From JAEUMW01 sp963734295 (lineage in GTDB: Bacteria; Pseudomonadota; Gammaproteobacteria; Burkholderiales; JAEUMW01): a DNA stretch of 64,000 nucleotides. The position numbers and the translations under genes were made by a program. The DNA is taken from assembly GCA_963734295.1 (NCBI GenBank), contig CAVTGS010000021.1:6915-70914 (forward strand). Reading direction: 5' to 3'. Each line of letters starts with the position of its first letter. The first letter of the stretch is position 1. Below the pieces are notes generated by a model, which worked only from the letters and a program-made list of their open reading frames with translations, did not search any database and had not been told where the DNA came from. This document shows positions 20,050-28,886 of this stretch, one piece after another.

Positions 20050-20445
20050 ATGCCGACGCCCAGCGCCCGCGGCGCTGGCGAATCGCCGCACAAGGGCAAG
20101 ACCGGTGTGCGCCGCCTGTGGAATGCGCTCTTCTACTCGATGGCCGGCCTCAAGGCGGCGTTCGTGCACGAGGATGCGTTCCGCCAGGAAGCGATCCTGG
20201 CCGCGCTGCTCATTCCGACCGCGCTCTTGCTGCCGGTGAGCGGCGTCGGCAAAGCGGTCATGATCGCCGCCGTCCTGCTCGTCATCGTCGTCGAGCTCCT
20301 CAATTCCGCCGTGGAAGCCGCGGTGGACCGCATCTCCCTCGAAAACCACCGTCTCGCCAAGCGCGCGAAGGACATCGGCAGCGCGGCGGTCTTCGTGAGT
20401 CTCGTGAACGTGCTGGTCGTCTGGGTCCTCGTGCTCTGGGGCTGA
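20050..20445 (+). CDS. dgkA: Diacylglycerol kinase
   Basis: A small integral membrane kinase that phosphorylates diacylglycerol released by membrane-derived glycan synthesis. An N-terminal amphipathic part (NALFYSMAGLKAAFVHEDAF) precedes three membrane helices. The family signature ELLNSAVEAAVDRIS carries the catalytic Glu and the metal-binding residues. It is 131 residues and intact, unlike both neighbours. The ATG at 20050 is the best start. I see no strong ribosome site. Confidence 0.88.
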   Translation: MPTPSARGAGESPHKGKTGVRRLWNALFYSMAGLKAAFVHEDAFRQEAILAALLIPTALLLPVSGVGKAVMIAAVLLVIVVELLNSAVEAAVDRISLENHRLAKRAKDIGSAAVFVSLVNVLVVWVLVLWG

Positions 20446-20538
20446 CCGGCCTTTCGGTCCCGCCGGCTCTGACCGCCGTTCGCGCAGAGTCGGCTCCGCA
20501 TCCGTCACACAAATGATCATGCTTCGGTCATCGTAGTT

Positions 20539-20555
20539 TCGCGGGCCGCCCGCGA
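20539..20555. repeat. GC-rich inverted repeat between dgkA and the glycosyltransferase
   Basis: TCGCGGG-CCG-CCCGCGA forms a 7-bp stem with a 3-base loop, 94 bases after the dgkA stop and just before the glycosyltransferase start. No T-run follows. It could be a weak hairpin or a protein site. Confidence 0.35.
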
Positions 20556-20565
20556 GACTGGCGGC

Positions 20566-21780
20566 ATGCGAGACGACTCGATCCTGTTCGAGCAGCTTCC
20601 GGTCGGCGCGGAAGTCACTGCGGATCGCGGTCGTCACGGAAACCTATCCGCCCGAGGTCAACGGCGTGGCGATGACCCTGGGGCACTTCGTGTCCGGGCT
20701 GCACCGGCGCGCAGCACGAGGTGCAACTGATCCGACCGCGGCAGGACGAGCGGCGACCGGGCCGGGCAGCGGCGAGCGCTTTCAGGAGGTGCTGCAAGCG
20801 CGGCGTGCCGATACCGCGGTATCCCGCCCTCAAGATGGGGCTGCCGGCAAAGCAGGCGCTGACGCGCCTTTGGTCGCGTGCAGCGGCCCGACCTCGTCCA
20901 CATCGTGACGGAAGGTCCGCTCGGCTGGTCCGCGCTGCAGGTCGCACTGAAGCTGCGGCTGCCGGTGTGCTCCGATTTCCATACCAACTTCCACGCGTAC
21001 AGCCGCCATTACGGCATCGGCTGGCTCAAGACGCCGATCGCAGCCTATCTGCGGAAGTTCCACAACCGGACCCGCTGCACCATGGTGCCGACCGACGGCG
21101 ATGCGCGACGAGCTTGTCGGAGATGGGCTTTCGCAACCTGCGGGTGGTCGCCCGCGGCGTGGATACCGGCCTTTTCGATCCGGCGCGGCGCAGCGAGGTC
21201 TTGCGCGAGCGCTGGGGAGCGGGACCGGACGACCCCGTCGTCGCTCTACGTCGGCCGGCTCGCGCCGGAGAAGAATCTGCCGGCGCTCATCGCCGCGTTC
21301 GATGCCATACGGGTGCGCACGCCGCGGGCCCGGCTCGTCCTGGTGGGCGACGGCCCGGAGAGCGCAACATTCGCGGCGCGGCATCCCGATTTCATTTTCG
21401 CCGGATTGCGCGTGGGCGAGGATCTCGCCGCCCATTACGCGTCCGGCGACATCTTTCTATTTCCGAGTCTCACGGAGACTTACGGCAACGTCACCATCGA
21501 AGCCATGGCGAGCGGCCTTGCGGTCGTAGCTTACGACTACGCTGCCGCCGCCGAGCACATAGAGCACGCCCGGAGCGGACTTCTGGCCGAGTACGACGAC
21601 GTCGAGGAACTCGTGCGCTGTGCCGCGGAGCTGGCCGAGGATCCCGAGCGGATAAAACGCTACGGCGCGCGCGCCCGCGCGACCGCGCTGAAACTGGACT
21701 GGGACCGGGTAGTCGGCGAGCTCGAAGCGGTGTTCTTGACCGTGGCCGAAGCGGCAGCGGCGGAGCGCGATCCGGCGTAG
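20566..21780 (+). CDS. GT4-family glycosyltransferase (about five frame changes)
   Basis: Retaining glycosyltransferase of the GT-B fold. The N-terminal domain starts RIAVVTETYPPEVNGVAMTL and contains PVCSDFHTNFHAYSRHYGIG. The C-terminal domain has LYVGRLAPEKNLPALIAAF and the donor-site E-x7-E in SLTETYGNVTIEAMASG. The first 700 bases switch frame near 20615, 20706, 20878, 21110 and 21240. The last 540 bases are continuous. The span is 405 codons. Proteins of this group transfer sugars to lipids or glycans at the inner membrane. The acceptor is unknown. The ATG at 20566 is tentative. Confidence 0.82.
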
Positions 21781-21784
21781 CCCC

Positions 21785-22816
21785 CTATAGCACCCGCCAG
21801 CTCACGGTGCCGCCGCCGCGGAGCGGCACCAGCGTGCCGGTTCCGAACGCGAACTCGGCCGGCACCGGCCAGGTTTCCCGCACCAGGGTGACGGTGTCCT
21901 CGTTCTTGGGCAGCCCGTAGAAGAGCGGTCCGTGGATGCTCGCGAAGCCTTCGAGGCGATCGAGTGCCCCGGCCGCGGCGAATACCTCGGCGTACAGCTC
22001 GATGCCGGCGTGCGCGGTGAAGATGCCCGCGCAGCCGCAAGCCGCTTCCTTCTCGCTTCGCGCGTGGGGTGCGCTGTCGGTGCCCAGGAAGAACTTCGGG
22101 CTCCCGCTGGTCGCGGCGTCGATCAGCGCCAGCCGATGCTCTTCGCGCTTCAGGATCGGCCGGCAGTAATGGTGCGGACGGATGCCGCCGGAGAACATCG
22201 CGTTCCGGCTAAGCAGCAGGTGATGCGCGGTGATGGTGGCGGCGACCCGCGCCGGCGTGCCGCGCACGAAGCGCACCGCCTCCCGCGTCGTGATGTGCTC
22301 CAGCACGACCCGCAGGCGCGGATGGCGGCCGAGCAGGGGCGCCAGGGTGCGGTCGAGGAAGATCTTCTCGCGATCGAAGATGTCGACCTCCGCGAAGGTG
22401 ACCTCGCCGTGCACGAGCAACGGCAGGTTCACCTCCTCCATCGCCTCCAGCGCCGCCTGGCAGCGCGCGAGGTCGGTCACGCCGGAATCGGAGTTCGTGG
22501 TCGCGCCCGCCGGGTAGTACTTCACACCGTGCACGACACCGCTCTTCTTCGCCCGGATCACTTCCTCCGCCGTCGTGTTGTCGGTCAGATAGAGGGTCAT
22601 CAGGGGCATGAACCGGCTCGCGGGCGGCAGCGCCGCCAGGATGCGGCGCCGGTACGCCAAAGCCATGTCGGTCGTCGTGACCGGCGGCGCGAGGTTCGGC
22701 ATGACGATCGCCCGGCCGAAGCGGGCCGCGGTGAAGGGCAGCACGGCCTGCAGCGCATCGCCGTCGCGCAGATGCAGATGCCAGTCGTCCGGGCGCGTGA
22801 TCGTCAAACGGGTCAT
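21785..22816 (-). CDS. pyrC: Dihydroorotase (class II)
   Basis: Cyclises carbamoyl aspartate to dihydroorotate in pyrimidine synthesis. A zinc amidohydrolase with metal ligands in DDWHLHLRDG, the carbamylated Lys in HGVKYYPAGATT, the His in LVHGEV, the EHITT segment and the Asp in LGTDSAPHA. It is 343 residues, intact and of normal length, and ends 4 bases from the converging glycosyltransferase gene. It marks the boundary after which reading frames are no longer broken. Confidence 0.95.
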   Translation of the reverse strand: MTRLTITRPDDWHLHLRDGDALQAVLPFTAARFGRAIVMPNLAPPVTTTDMALAYRRRILAALPPASRFMPLMTLYLTDNTTAEEVIRAKKSGVVHGVKYYPAGATTNSDSGVTDLARCQAALEAMEEVNLPLLVHGEVTFAEVDIFDREKIFLDRTLAPLLGRHPRLRVVLEHITTREAVRFVRGTPARVAATITAHHLLLSRNAMFSGGIRPHHYCRPILKREEHRLALIDAATSGSPKFFLGTDSAPHARSEKEAACGCAGIFTAHAGIELYAEVFAAAGALDRLEGFASIHGPLFYGLPKNEDTVTLVRETWPVPAEFAFGTGTLVPLRGGGTVSWRVL

Positions 22817-22884
22817 CGAATCATCTCCAGATCGGGCGGGGGGCGGGACTTGTCACCGGCAGGAAGCCGCCGCTCTCAAGCATT

Positions 22885-23502
22885 TTACGTTCTCGGCCGC
22901 ACCGTTAGCCATGCCGGATAAGCCAGCCCGAACCGGATCGCGGCAGCCCGCATGACGAAGATGGCGAGCGCCGAGGAGAGAGCGGCAAGCTCGCTCGCGT
23001 GCGGCAGGACCAGAATCAAGCCGGCATAAAGGAGCCCGCCCAGAAGGATCGGCGTCGCGTAGAGCTCCTTCCGCGTGAGCAGCGTCGGCTCGCCGATGAG
23101 CACGTCTCGTATCAATCCGCCGCCGATCCCCGTCACGATGCCCATCACGACCGCGACCGGGGCGTTGTGCGCGAGTCCCAGCGTCTTGTCGATGGCGAGC
23201 ACCGTGAAGAGCGCGCACGCCAGGCCGTCGAGGTAAAGCAGCAGGGTGTAGGTGTCGCGCAGGTGCCGGTCGAGCGCGAAAGCCACCACCGTCGCAGCGA
23301 GCGCGACGGTGACGTAGGTGAAGTCCTGCAGCCAGAACACGGGCACGCCGAGCACCATGTCGCGCACCGTCCCGCCCCCCACCGCGGTCACCACGCCAAT
23401 CACCACCACGGCGAACAAATCCAGGTTGCGGTGGCCGGCAGCCAGCACGCCCGTCACCGCGAACACGGCGATGCCGACCTGACCTGCCCAATAGCTGAAC
23501 AT
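22885..23502 (-). CDS. Trimeric intracellular cation channel-like protein (UPF0126)
   Basis: A 205-residue membrane protein of two repeated three-helix units, each holding the diagnostic glycine motif: AVGGGTVRDMVLG in the first and GIGGGLIRDVLIG in the second. Bacterial members form trimeric potassium-permeable channels. An alternative view links some to amino acid uptake. It lies between pyrC and rsmI, reading the same way, but gaps of 68 and 32 bases do not prove an operon. Confidence 0.85.
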   Translation of the reverse strand: MFSYWAGQVGIAVFAVTGVLAAGHRNLDLFAVVVIGVVTAVGGGTVRDMVLGVPVFWLQDFTYVTVALAATVVAFALDRHLRDTYTLLLYLDGLACALFTVLAIDKTLGLAHNAPVAVVMGIVTGIGGGLIRDVLIGEPTLLTRKELYATPILLGGLLYAGLILVLPHASELAALSSALAIFVMRAAAIRFGLAYPAWLTVRPRT

Positions 23503-23534
23503 GTCTGCGCCTCCTCGTGCAGATGCTGCGCGCC

Positions 23535-24398
23535 TCAGTCCGGCCCGGCTTTGAGCGCCAGCGCGCGCTCGTAGAGGCGGTTGCGGCTCGCGCCCGAGAT
23601 CGCGGCGGCAAGCGCGACGGCCTGCTTCAACGGCAGTTCGGCGAGCAGCACCCGCAGCACGCGCTCGGCGTCGGCATCTTCCGACTCCGTCTCGGCGACG
23701 GCGCCGTCGACCAGCAGCACGAGCTCGCCTTTCTCCCGGTTAGGATCCGTTGCCACCCACTGCTCGGCCTCGGCGAGGGCGCAGGTGTGAAACGACTCGA
23801 AGCGCTTGGTCATCTCGCGCGCCAGCGTGACGGTGCGCGCCGTCCCGAGCGTGTCGCGCAGATCGGCGAGCGTCTCGCGCAGCCGATGGGGCGCCTCGTA
23901 GAAGACGAGCAGAAAGGGCAGCGGCCGCAACGCCGCGAGCGCTCTCCGACGCGCTGCCGCGCGGGGCGGCAGGAAGCCGCAGAAGAGGACGCGATCGGCC
24001 GTGCGCCCCGACGCCGAGAGCGCGGCAATGGCCGCGTTGGGCCCGGGAACGGGTGTCGCCTCGAAGCCCGCAGCACGCACCGCTGCCACGATCTCGGCAC
24101 CGGGATCGGAGAACCCGGGCGTTCCGGCATCGGAGACGAGCGCAACGCTCTTGCCACCGTGCAGCAGGGCCACGATGCGCGCGGCGGCGCGGCGCTCGTT
24201 GTGCTCGTGCGCGGCCATGAGCTTCGTGTGGATGCCGTGGTGCTGCAGAAGCTTTCGCGTCACCCGCGTGTCCTCGGCGGCGATCACGTCGACCGCCCCC
24301 AGCACCGCCAGTGCGCGCAGAGTCAAGTCACCCAGGTTTCCCAGGGGGGTCGCGACTACATATAATCTCGGGTCCTCCCCTTCGCTTTCCGCCGCCAT
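23535..24398 (-). CDS. rsmI: 16S rRNA 2'-O-methyltransferase (C1402)
   Basis: Methylates the ribose of C1402 in 16S rRNA. A tetrapyrrole-methylase fold with RLYVVATPLGNLGDLTLRAL, AAEDTRVTRKLLQHHGI, the loop VSDAGTPGFSDPG and PVPGPNAAIAAL. Its C-terminal helical tail is LKQAVALAAAISGASRNRLYE. It is 287 residues. The ATG at 24398 leaves only nine codons before the conserved strand. It overlaps the start of the divergent lppC-like gene by 2 bases, so the promoters of each gene must sit inside the other. Confidence 0.93.
   Translation of the reverse strand: MAAESEGEDPRLYVVATPLGNLGDLTLRALAVLGAVDVIAAEDTRVTRKLLQHHGIHTKLMAAHEHNERRAAARIVALLHGGKSVALVSDAGTPGFSDPGAEIVAAVRAAGFEATPVPGPNAAIAALSASGRTADRVLFCGFLPPRAAARRRALAALRPLPFLLVFYEAPHRLRETLADLRDTLGTARTVTLAREMTKRFESFHTCALAEAEQWVATDPNREKGELVLLVDGAVAETESEDADAERVLRVLLAELPLKQAVALAAAISGASRNRLYERALALKAGPD
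24361..24366 (+). promoter_or_regulatory. Consensus -10 box for the lppC-like gene
   Basis: TATAAT lies 31 bases before the ATG at 24397 and within the first codons of rsmI on the opposite strand. A clear -35 box is not visible. Confidence 0.5.
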
Positions 24399-25458
24399 GC
24401 AAGGCTGGTTCACCTTCCTCGCCGTCATCGTCGCGTCACTATACGGACCCGCCTCGGGCGCCGCCACCGCGGGCGCACCGACGCCCCACATCGCGGTCCT
24501 GCTGCCCACGCAGTCACCCGGCTTCGGCCGGTACGCCGACAGCGTGCGCCAGGGCGTGCTCGCCGCCGCCAAGGTGCAGGGGAAGGGCGCGCTGCCGGTG
24601 ACGGTGTACGGGATGGTCGACGAAGCCAAGGACGCGGTCGCGAACTACGACCTCGCGGTCGCCCAGGGCGCGCGGGTGGTGATTGGCCCCCTCACGCGGC
24701 CCGGTGTGAACGCCATCGTCGCCCATAATTCGGTCGCGGTACCCACCCTGGCACTGAATCCACCGGATGCAAGCCTGCCGACATCTCCCTATCTGTACGT
24801 CCTGGGGCTGCAGGCCGAACCCGAAGCGCGCCAGGTTGCCGCCTTCGCCCTCGACGAGGGACGCCGGGCGGCCCTCGTGGTCACCGCCGACAGCCCGCTC
24901 GCAAAGCGCATTCAGGACGCCTTCACCGAAGCCTTCGAAGCGCGGGGCGGGCGCATTGCCGCTGTCGTGACGCTGCCGTCCGACGCCAAGGCCCTCGGTA
25001 AATTGCGCGGCACCTACGAGGCGAGCGGCGCCGACATGATCTTCGTCGCCTGCGACGCCCAGCGCGCCCGTTTTCTGCGCGCCTTCGCCGACCGGAGCAC
25101 GCCGTTCTACGGGACTTCGCAGCTCTTCGCCACGCGCGGCGACGCGATGACGAACAGCGATCTCGAGGGCGCGCGCTTCCTCGACATGCCCTGGATGGTG
25201 CAGCCCGATCACCCGGCGGTGATGATCTATCCGCGGCCGGCTGCCGCGTCGGCGAGCAACGAGCAGGAGCGGTTCTACGCCCTCGGCATCGACGCTTATC
25301 GCGTAAGCCAGACCCTGCTCGACGGGCCCCCACCTTCGGCCGCGAGCCTGGACGGCGTGACCGGACGTATCGATCTCACGGCGGGGCAGACCCTCGAGCG
25401 CAGTCTCACGCCGGCGGAATTCGGCCCGGACCAGCCGAAGGTGCTGTTTCGTCCGTGA
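24397..25458 (+). CDS. Penicillin-binding protein activator, LppC/LpoA-like
   Basis: A signal sequence (WFTFLAVIVASLYGPASGA) leads into a periplasmic-binding-protein-like domain with IAVLLPTQSPGFGRYADSVRQ, RVVIGPLTRPGVNAI, YVLGLQAEPEARQVAAFAL and ALGIDAYRVSQTLL. This corresponds to the C-terminal domain of LpoA, the outer-membrane activator of PBP1A. The N-terminal TPR half of enterobacterial LpoA is missing, as is usual in betaproteobacteria. No lipobox cysteine is seen near the signal cleavage site, so it may be soluble in the periplasm. 353 residues. Confidence 0.8.
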   Translation: MQGWFTFLAVIVASLYGPASGAATAGAPTPHIAVLLPTQSPGFGRYADSVRQGVLAAAKVQGKGALPVTVYGMVDEAKDAVANYDLAVAQGARVVIGPLTRPGVNAIVAHNSVAVPTLALNPPDASLPTSPYLYVLGLQAEPEARQVAAFALDEGRRAALVVTADSPLAKRIQDAFTEAFEARGGRIAAVVTLPSDAKALGKLRGTYEASGADMIFVACDAQRARFLRAFADRSTPFYGTSQLFATRGDAMTNSDLEGARFLDMPWMVQPDHPAVMIYPRPAAASASNEQERFYALGIDAYRVSQTLLDGPPPSAASLDGVTGRIDLTAGQTLERSLTPAEFGPDQPKVLFRP

Positions 25459-25495
25459 GCGCCGGGCGGGCGGTCCGGGCCGGTCGCAGCGCCGC

Positions 25496-25837
25496 ATGAG
25501 CGATCGCGGACAGGCGGCGGAGGCCATCGCCGCGGAGTTCCTGAGCGGTCAGGGGCTCGCGATCCTGCACCGGAACTTTCGCTGCCGATTCGGCGAGATC
25601 GATCTCATCGCCCGCGACGGCGACGCCGTGGTGTTCGTCGAAGTGCGCATGCGCGGCCGCGCTGACTTCGGCGGCGCGGCCGAGAGCATCACGAGCCGCA
25701 AGCGCGCGCGGCTCCTGAAAGCCGCAGGCTTCTACCTCTCGGCACAGCGCCGGACGCCGCGCTGCCGCTTCGACGCCGTGCTCGTGTCCGGTGCCGAAGG
25801 CCGCATCGAATGGATTCGCGACGCCTTCGGCGAATAG
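25496..25837 (+). CDS. yraN: UPF0102 (YraN) nuclease-fold protein
   Basis: A 113-residue protein with the Holliday-junction-resolvase-like nuclease fold. The metal-binding pattern FRCRFGEIDLIARDGDAVVFVEVRMR contains the E-x-D and E-x-K-like positions, with Arg in place of Lys. The usual order lppC-yraN-diaA is kept. A role in DNA metabolism is inferred from the fold only. Confidence 0.85.
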   Translation: MSDRGQAAEAIAAEFLSGQGLAILHRNFRCRFGEIDLIARDGDAVVFVEVRMRGRADFGGAAESITSRKRARLLKAAGFYLSAQRRTPRCRFDAVLVSGAEGRIEWIRDAFGE

Positions 25838-25866
25838 GCTCGACGAGCGCCCGGGTTGCCCCTTCA

Positions 25867-25875
25867 TGCGATAAT
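25867..25875 (+). promoter_or_regulatory. Extended -10 element before diaA
   Basis: TGCGATAAT, an extended -10 motif, lies about 33 bases before the diaA ATG in the 70-base gap after yraN. It suggests that diaA and the BON lipoprotein have their own promoter. Confidence 0.45.
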
Positions 25876-25907
25876 CGCGGCCGTTGCGCTCCCGCACCCA
25901 CGGACCG

Positions 25908-26498
25908 ATGGACCTGATCACCCGGATAAGCAACCACTTCACCGACAGCGCCGAGCTCAAGCTGCAGGCTGTCGGCGCGCTCGCGGCGCCGATCGCCGCG
26001 GCTGCCGAGCGCATGGTCCAGTGTCTGGTGAACGACGGCAAGATCATGAGTTGCGGCAACGGCGGTTCCGCCGCCGACGCCCAGCACTTCGCGGCCGAAA
26101 TGCTGAACCGCTTCGAGATCGAGCGTCCGGGGCTCGCGGCGATCGCGCTCACCACGGACTCGTCGACGCTCACCTCGATCGCCAACGACTACGACTACAA
26201 CCAGGTGTTCTCGAAGCAGGTGCGCGCCCTGGGGCAGACCCACGACGTGCTGCTCGCGATCTCCACCAGCGGCAACTCGCGCAACGTGATGGAGGCGATC
26301 GTGGCCGCCCACGAGCGCAATCTCGGGGTGGTCGCGCTCACCGGCCAGACCGGTGGCCAGATCGCCGCCATGCTCGAACCCGGCGACATCCACGTCTGCG
26401 TGCCCGCCACCAATACCGCCCGCATCCAGGAAGTGCACATCCTCACCCTGCACTGCCTGTGCGATGCCATCGATTGTCTATTGCTGGGAGTGGAATGA
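25908..26498 (+). CDS. diaA: SIS-domain protein DiaA / phosphoheptose isomerase-like
   Basis: Contains a SIS fold with CGNGGSAADAQHFAAEM and ISTSGNSRNVMEAI, the sugar-phosphate-binding loops shared by GmhA and DiaA. In this chromosomal context (yraN upstream, BON lipoprotein downstream) the DnaA-binding replication-timing protein DiaA is the likelier identity, although GmhA activity (sedoheptulose 7-phosphate isomerisation) cannot be excluded. The rfaE2 gene at 40.3 kb shows that a heptose route exists. 196 residues. The stop overlaps the next start. Confidence 0.85.
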   Translation: MDLITRISNHFTDSAELKLQAVGALAAPIAAAAERMVQCLVNDGKIMSCGNGGSAADAQHFAAEMLNRFEIERPGLAAIALTTDSSTLTSIANDYDYNQVFSKQVRALGQTHDVLLAISTSGNSRNVMEAIVAAHERNLGVVALTGQTGGQIAAMLEPGDIHVCVPATNTARIQEVHILTLHCLCDAIDCLLLGVE

Positions 26499-27064
26499 TG
26501 AGACTTTGCTCGGTTCTCTTGCTGGTGATGCTGGTCCCGGTACTCGGCGGCTGCGTCGCCGCGGCAGTGGTCGGAGGCGGAGCCGCGGCGGCGGCCGTCG
26601 GTTTCGACCGCAGGTCCACCGGCGCGTACACCGACGACGAGACCATCGAGTGGAAGACATCCCTCGCCATTCGCGAGAAGTTCGGTGAGAAGGTGCACGT
26701 CAATGTCACCAGCTTCAACCGGATCGTGCTGCTTACCGGCGAGGCTCCGACCGAGGAGATGAGGCAGGAAATTCAGAAGATCGCGCGCACGGAGAGCGTA
26801 CGCGACGTGAGAAACGAGATCGCGGTGGGCAAACCGACAACCCTCGAGAACTGGACGGACGACTCGTACCTCACGAGCAAGGTCATGGCGAACCTGCTCG
26901 GCAACAAGGACGTCAACCAGTACCACGTCAAGGTCGTCACCGAAGGCGGCGTCGTCTATCTGATGGGGCTGGTCACGCGGAAGGAAGGCGAGGCGGCGGC
27001 CCAAGCCGCGAGCACCACGAGCGGTGTGAAGCGGGTGGTGAAGGTGTTCGAGTACACGGGGTAA
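26495..27064 (+). CDS. BON-domain lipoprotein (DolP/YraP-like)
   Basis: A lipoprotein signal ends in the lipobox VLGGC (Cys near residue 20). Two BON domains follow, roughly residues 45-115 (SLAIREKFGEKVHVNV, IVLLTGEAPTEEM) and 120-189 (LTSKVMANLLG, GVVYLMGLVTRKEGEAAA). DolP proteins sit in the outer membrane and support envelope integrity. Start overlaps the diaA stop, with a second in-frame ATG at 26498. 189 residues, intact. Confidence 0.88.
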   Translation: MMRLCSVLLLVMLVPVLGGCVAAAVVGGGAAAAAVGFDRRSTGAYTDDETIEWKTSLAIREKFGEKVHVNVTSFNRIVLLTGEAPTEEMRQEIQKIARTESVRDVRNEIAVGKPTTLENWTDDSYLTSKVMANLLGNKDVNQYHVKVVTEGGVVYLMGLVTRKEGEAAAQAASTTSGVKRVVKVFEYTG

Positions 27065-27075
27065 GAAGCGCGCCC

Positions 27076-27783
27076 GTGCGCAGATCCGGATCGTCCACGC
27101 AGTTCGCCCGCAGCGCCCGGTGCGCTGCAGCGGTCGCGCTTTTCGTCGCTGCGCTGGCGCACGCTGCGGCGCCTGCGCTCGAGGGCCGCTGGACCCTGGT
27201 GGACCGGACTGCACTGGGCGGTGCCAAGGGCGACCGCGGACCGGACATCACGCTCGAGATCAAGGGCGACAGCCTCAGCGCGAGCACCGGCTGCAACCTT
27301 GCGGGCGGAAGCATCAAGGAACGAGGCGGCCGCCTCGAGATCGGCCTCCTCGCGGCCACCATGATGGCGTGCCCGCCCGCGGTGGCCAAGCTCGAGGCGC
27401 GCTACTTCGACATGCTCCAGCAGCGACCCGCCTATCGACTCGAGGGCGGCATGCTGACGCTCTCCGCGGCGGGCAGCACGTTCACCTTCAGACGGATGCC
27501 GGCCCCCGGTGCCACCGCCGAGACGAAGCTCGTCTACGTCGCGGCCGAGCGCAAGGACTGCGCAGGTGTCGCGCCGATGCAATGCCTGCAGGTGCGGCAG
27601 CAGAAGACGGAGCCGTGGACACTTTTCCACGGCGAAATCGCCGGTTTCGAGCCGCAGCCCGGCATCGAGTATCGTCTGCGCATTTTCGAGGAGACCGTGC
27701 CGAAGCCGCCGGCGGATGGCTCGTCCAGGCGCTGGGTGCTCGACCAGGTGATCGAGCAGCGGGTGGTGAAGCCGCCGCGCTGA
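27076..27783 (+). CDS. META and DUF4377 domain envelope protein
   Basis: GTG start 12 bases after the BON gene. A signal peptide (AAAVALFVAALAHAAA) is followed by a META/HslJ-like domain (LEGRWTLVDRT, STGCNLAGGSI, TMMACPPAVAKLEARYFDML) and a DUF4377-type C-terminal domain (KLVYVAAERKDCAG, MQCLQVRQ, YRLRIFEE). It is likely periplasmic. HslJ is linked to novobiocin and heat response in Escherichia coli, but the function here is not known. Confidence 0.75.
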   Translation: MRRSGSSTQFARSARCAAAVALFVAALAHAAAPALEGRWTLVDRTALGGAKGDRGPDITLEIKGDSLSASTGCNLAGGSIKERGGRLEIGLLAATMMACPPAVAKLEARYFDMLQQRPAYRLEGGMLTLSAAGSTFTFRRMPAPGATAETKLVYVAAERKDCAGVAPMQCLQVRQQKTEPWTLFHGEIAGFEPQPGIEYRLRIFEETVPKPPADGSSRRWVLDQVIEQRVVKPPR

Positions 27784-27798
27784 CCGCGGGAGCAACCC

Positions 27799-28719
27799 TC
27801 AGGCGTCGCGCACCAGCTTGGCGATGTTCGCGGTGTCGAGGGTCTTTGCCTGCTCCTGAATCTGGGTCGCGAGCCTGGCCTGCAGGGTTTTCGCTTCCTC
27901 GGCCATCGCGGCGAACACCTGCTTCAACCGCGCCGCATCGAGTGTGCGCCCGCCCGCGTAGTACTCGCGCGCGACCTTGCCGAGCGCGTAGGTGGTCACG
28001 AACGAAAATGCCGACCCCGTGGCCTGGCGGCCGGCCGCACCGATGAGCCCGCCGAAGCTGCCCAGAATGCCGCCGATGATCCGGCGTCCGAGATTCTCGA
28101 CCACCTGCGACGTGAGGCCCACCCCGGCGGTTGCCGCGAAGTCCTTGATGCTGTGCTGGTCGAGCTCGAAGCCGTAGGACTGGCCGATGCGGTACACCAT
28201 CTTCATCTGCAGCGGAATGATCGCCATCGATGCGAGCGTCTGGGGCAGGAGCTCGAGTGCACCGTTCAGCATCGCGTAGTTGAGGATCATCTTGTCCTGC
28301 TCCGCCGCGTTCGGCTGGGCTCGCGCGGGCGCCACCGGCTCCAGCGCCATGGACGTCACCGCCGTCGCCTCGCGTTCGAACGCCTCCGCGCGGCCCGCGT
28401 CCAGGTCGAGCGCGCGCCGCAGGTCGGCGAGGAACGCGGCCTCTGCTGCATTCTCGGCACCGTCGGCATTGCAGACGCATACGGCGAGCTCGAATGCCGG
28501 CTGGCGCACTGCGGGGGAGAGGCCCGCCACGATCTCGGAGAGCGCGGGACTGCGAGCGGTCACCTCTTCTTCGAGCTGCCGCAGGTCGAGGCTGGATCCG
28601 CCCGGAAAGGTCTGCACGATGCGCTCGAGCTCCGCGCGCTCGCGCTCGTCCTTGCCGCCGTCTACGAGGGCGGCGAGGAGGCACAGTTTGGTGATGGACT
28701 GCTGCTCTTGGGGGGTCAT
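27799..28719 (-). CDS. TerB-like / DUF697 membrane-associated protein
   Basis: The N-terminal third resembles a TerB helical domain (KLCLLAALVDGGKDERE, LAVCVCNADGAENAAE). The C-terminal part is DUF697-like: NYAMLNGALELLPQTLASM, IKDFAATAGVGLTSQVVE and glycine-rich hydrophobic stretches around GGILGSFGGLIGAAGRQ that suggest one or two membrane segments. Start at 28719 follows GGAGGA by 7 bases. An in-frame extension upstream lacks a ribosome site. 306 residues. A role in envelope stress is a guess from the TerB-like part. Confidence 0.7.
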   Translation of the reverse strand: MTPQEQQSITKLCLLAALVDGGKDERERAELERIVQTFPGGSSLDLRQLEEEVTARSPALSEIVAGLSPAVRQPAFELAVCVCNADGAENAAEAAFLADLRRALDLDAGRAEAFEREATAVTSMALEPVAPARAQPNAAEQDKMILNYAMLNGALELLPQTLASMAIIPLQMKMVYRIGQSYGFELDQHSIKDFAATAGVGLTSQVVENLGRRIIGGILGSFGGLIGAAGRQATGSAFSFVTTYALGKVAREYYAGGRTLDAARLKQVFAAMAEEAKTLQARLATQIQEQAKTLDTANIAKLVRDA

Positions 28720-28848
28720 GACGGGTCCTCCGTGGGCTGGGTTGGAACGTGATGGAGCGCACTTCGTGCAGTTGCAATCGTCATCGGCGGTTCGCGTGCA
28801 CGGGCTTTCCCGGCACGGATGACCGTCGATTTCGCGCGCCGTTCCCCG

Positions 28849-28854
28849 TATAAT
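28849..28854 (+). promoter_or_regulatory. Consensus -10 box of the DUF883 gene
   Basis: TATAAT 32 bases before the ATG at 28887, followed by the ribosome site AAGGAAA. The -35 region is not recognisable. Confidence 0.5.
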
Positions 28855-28886
28855 CGCGCAGCAAGCACTCTTTAAGGAAACATCCC

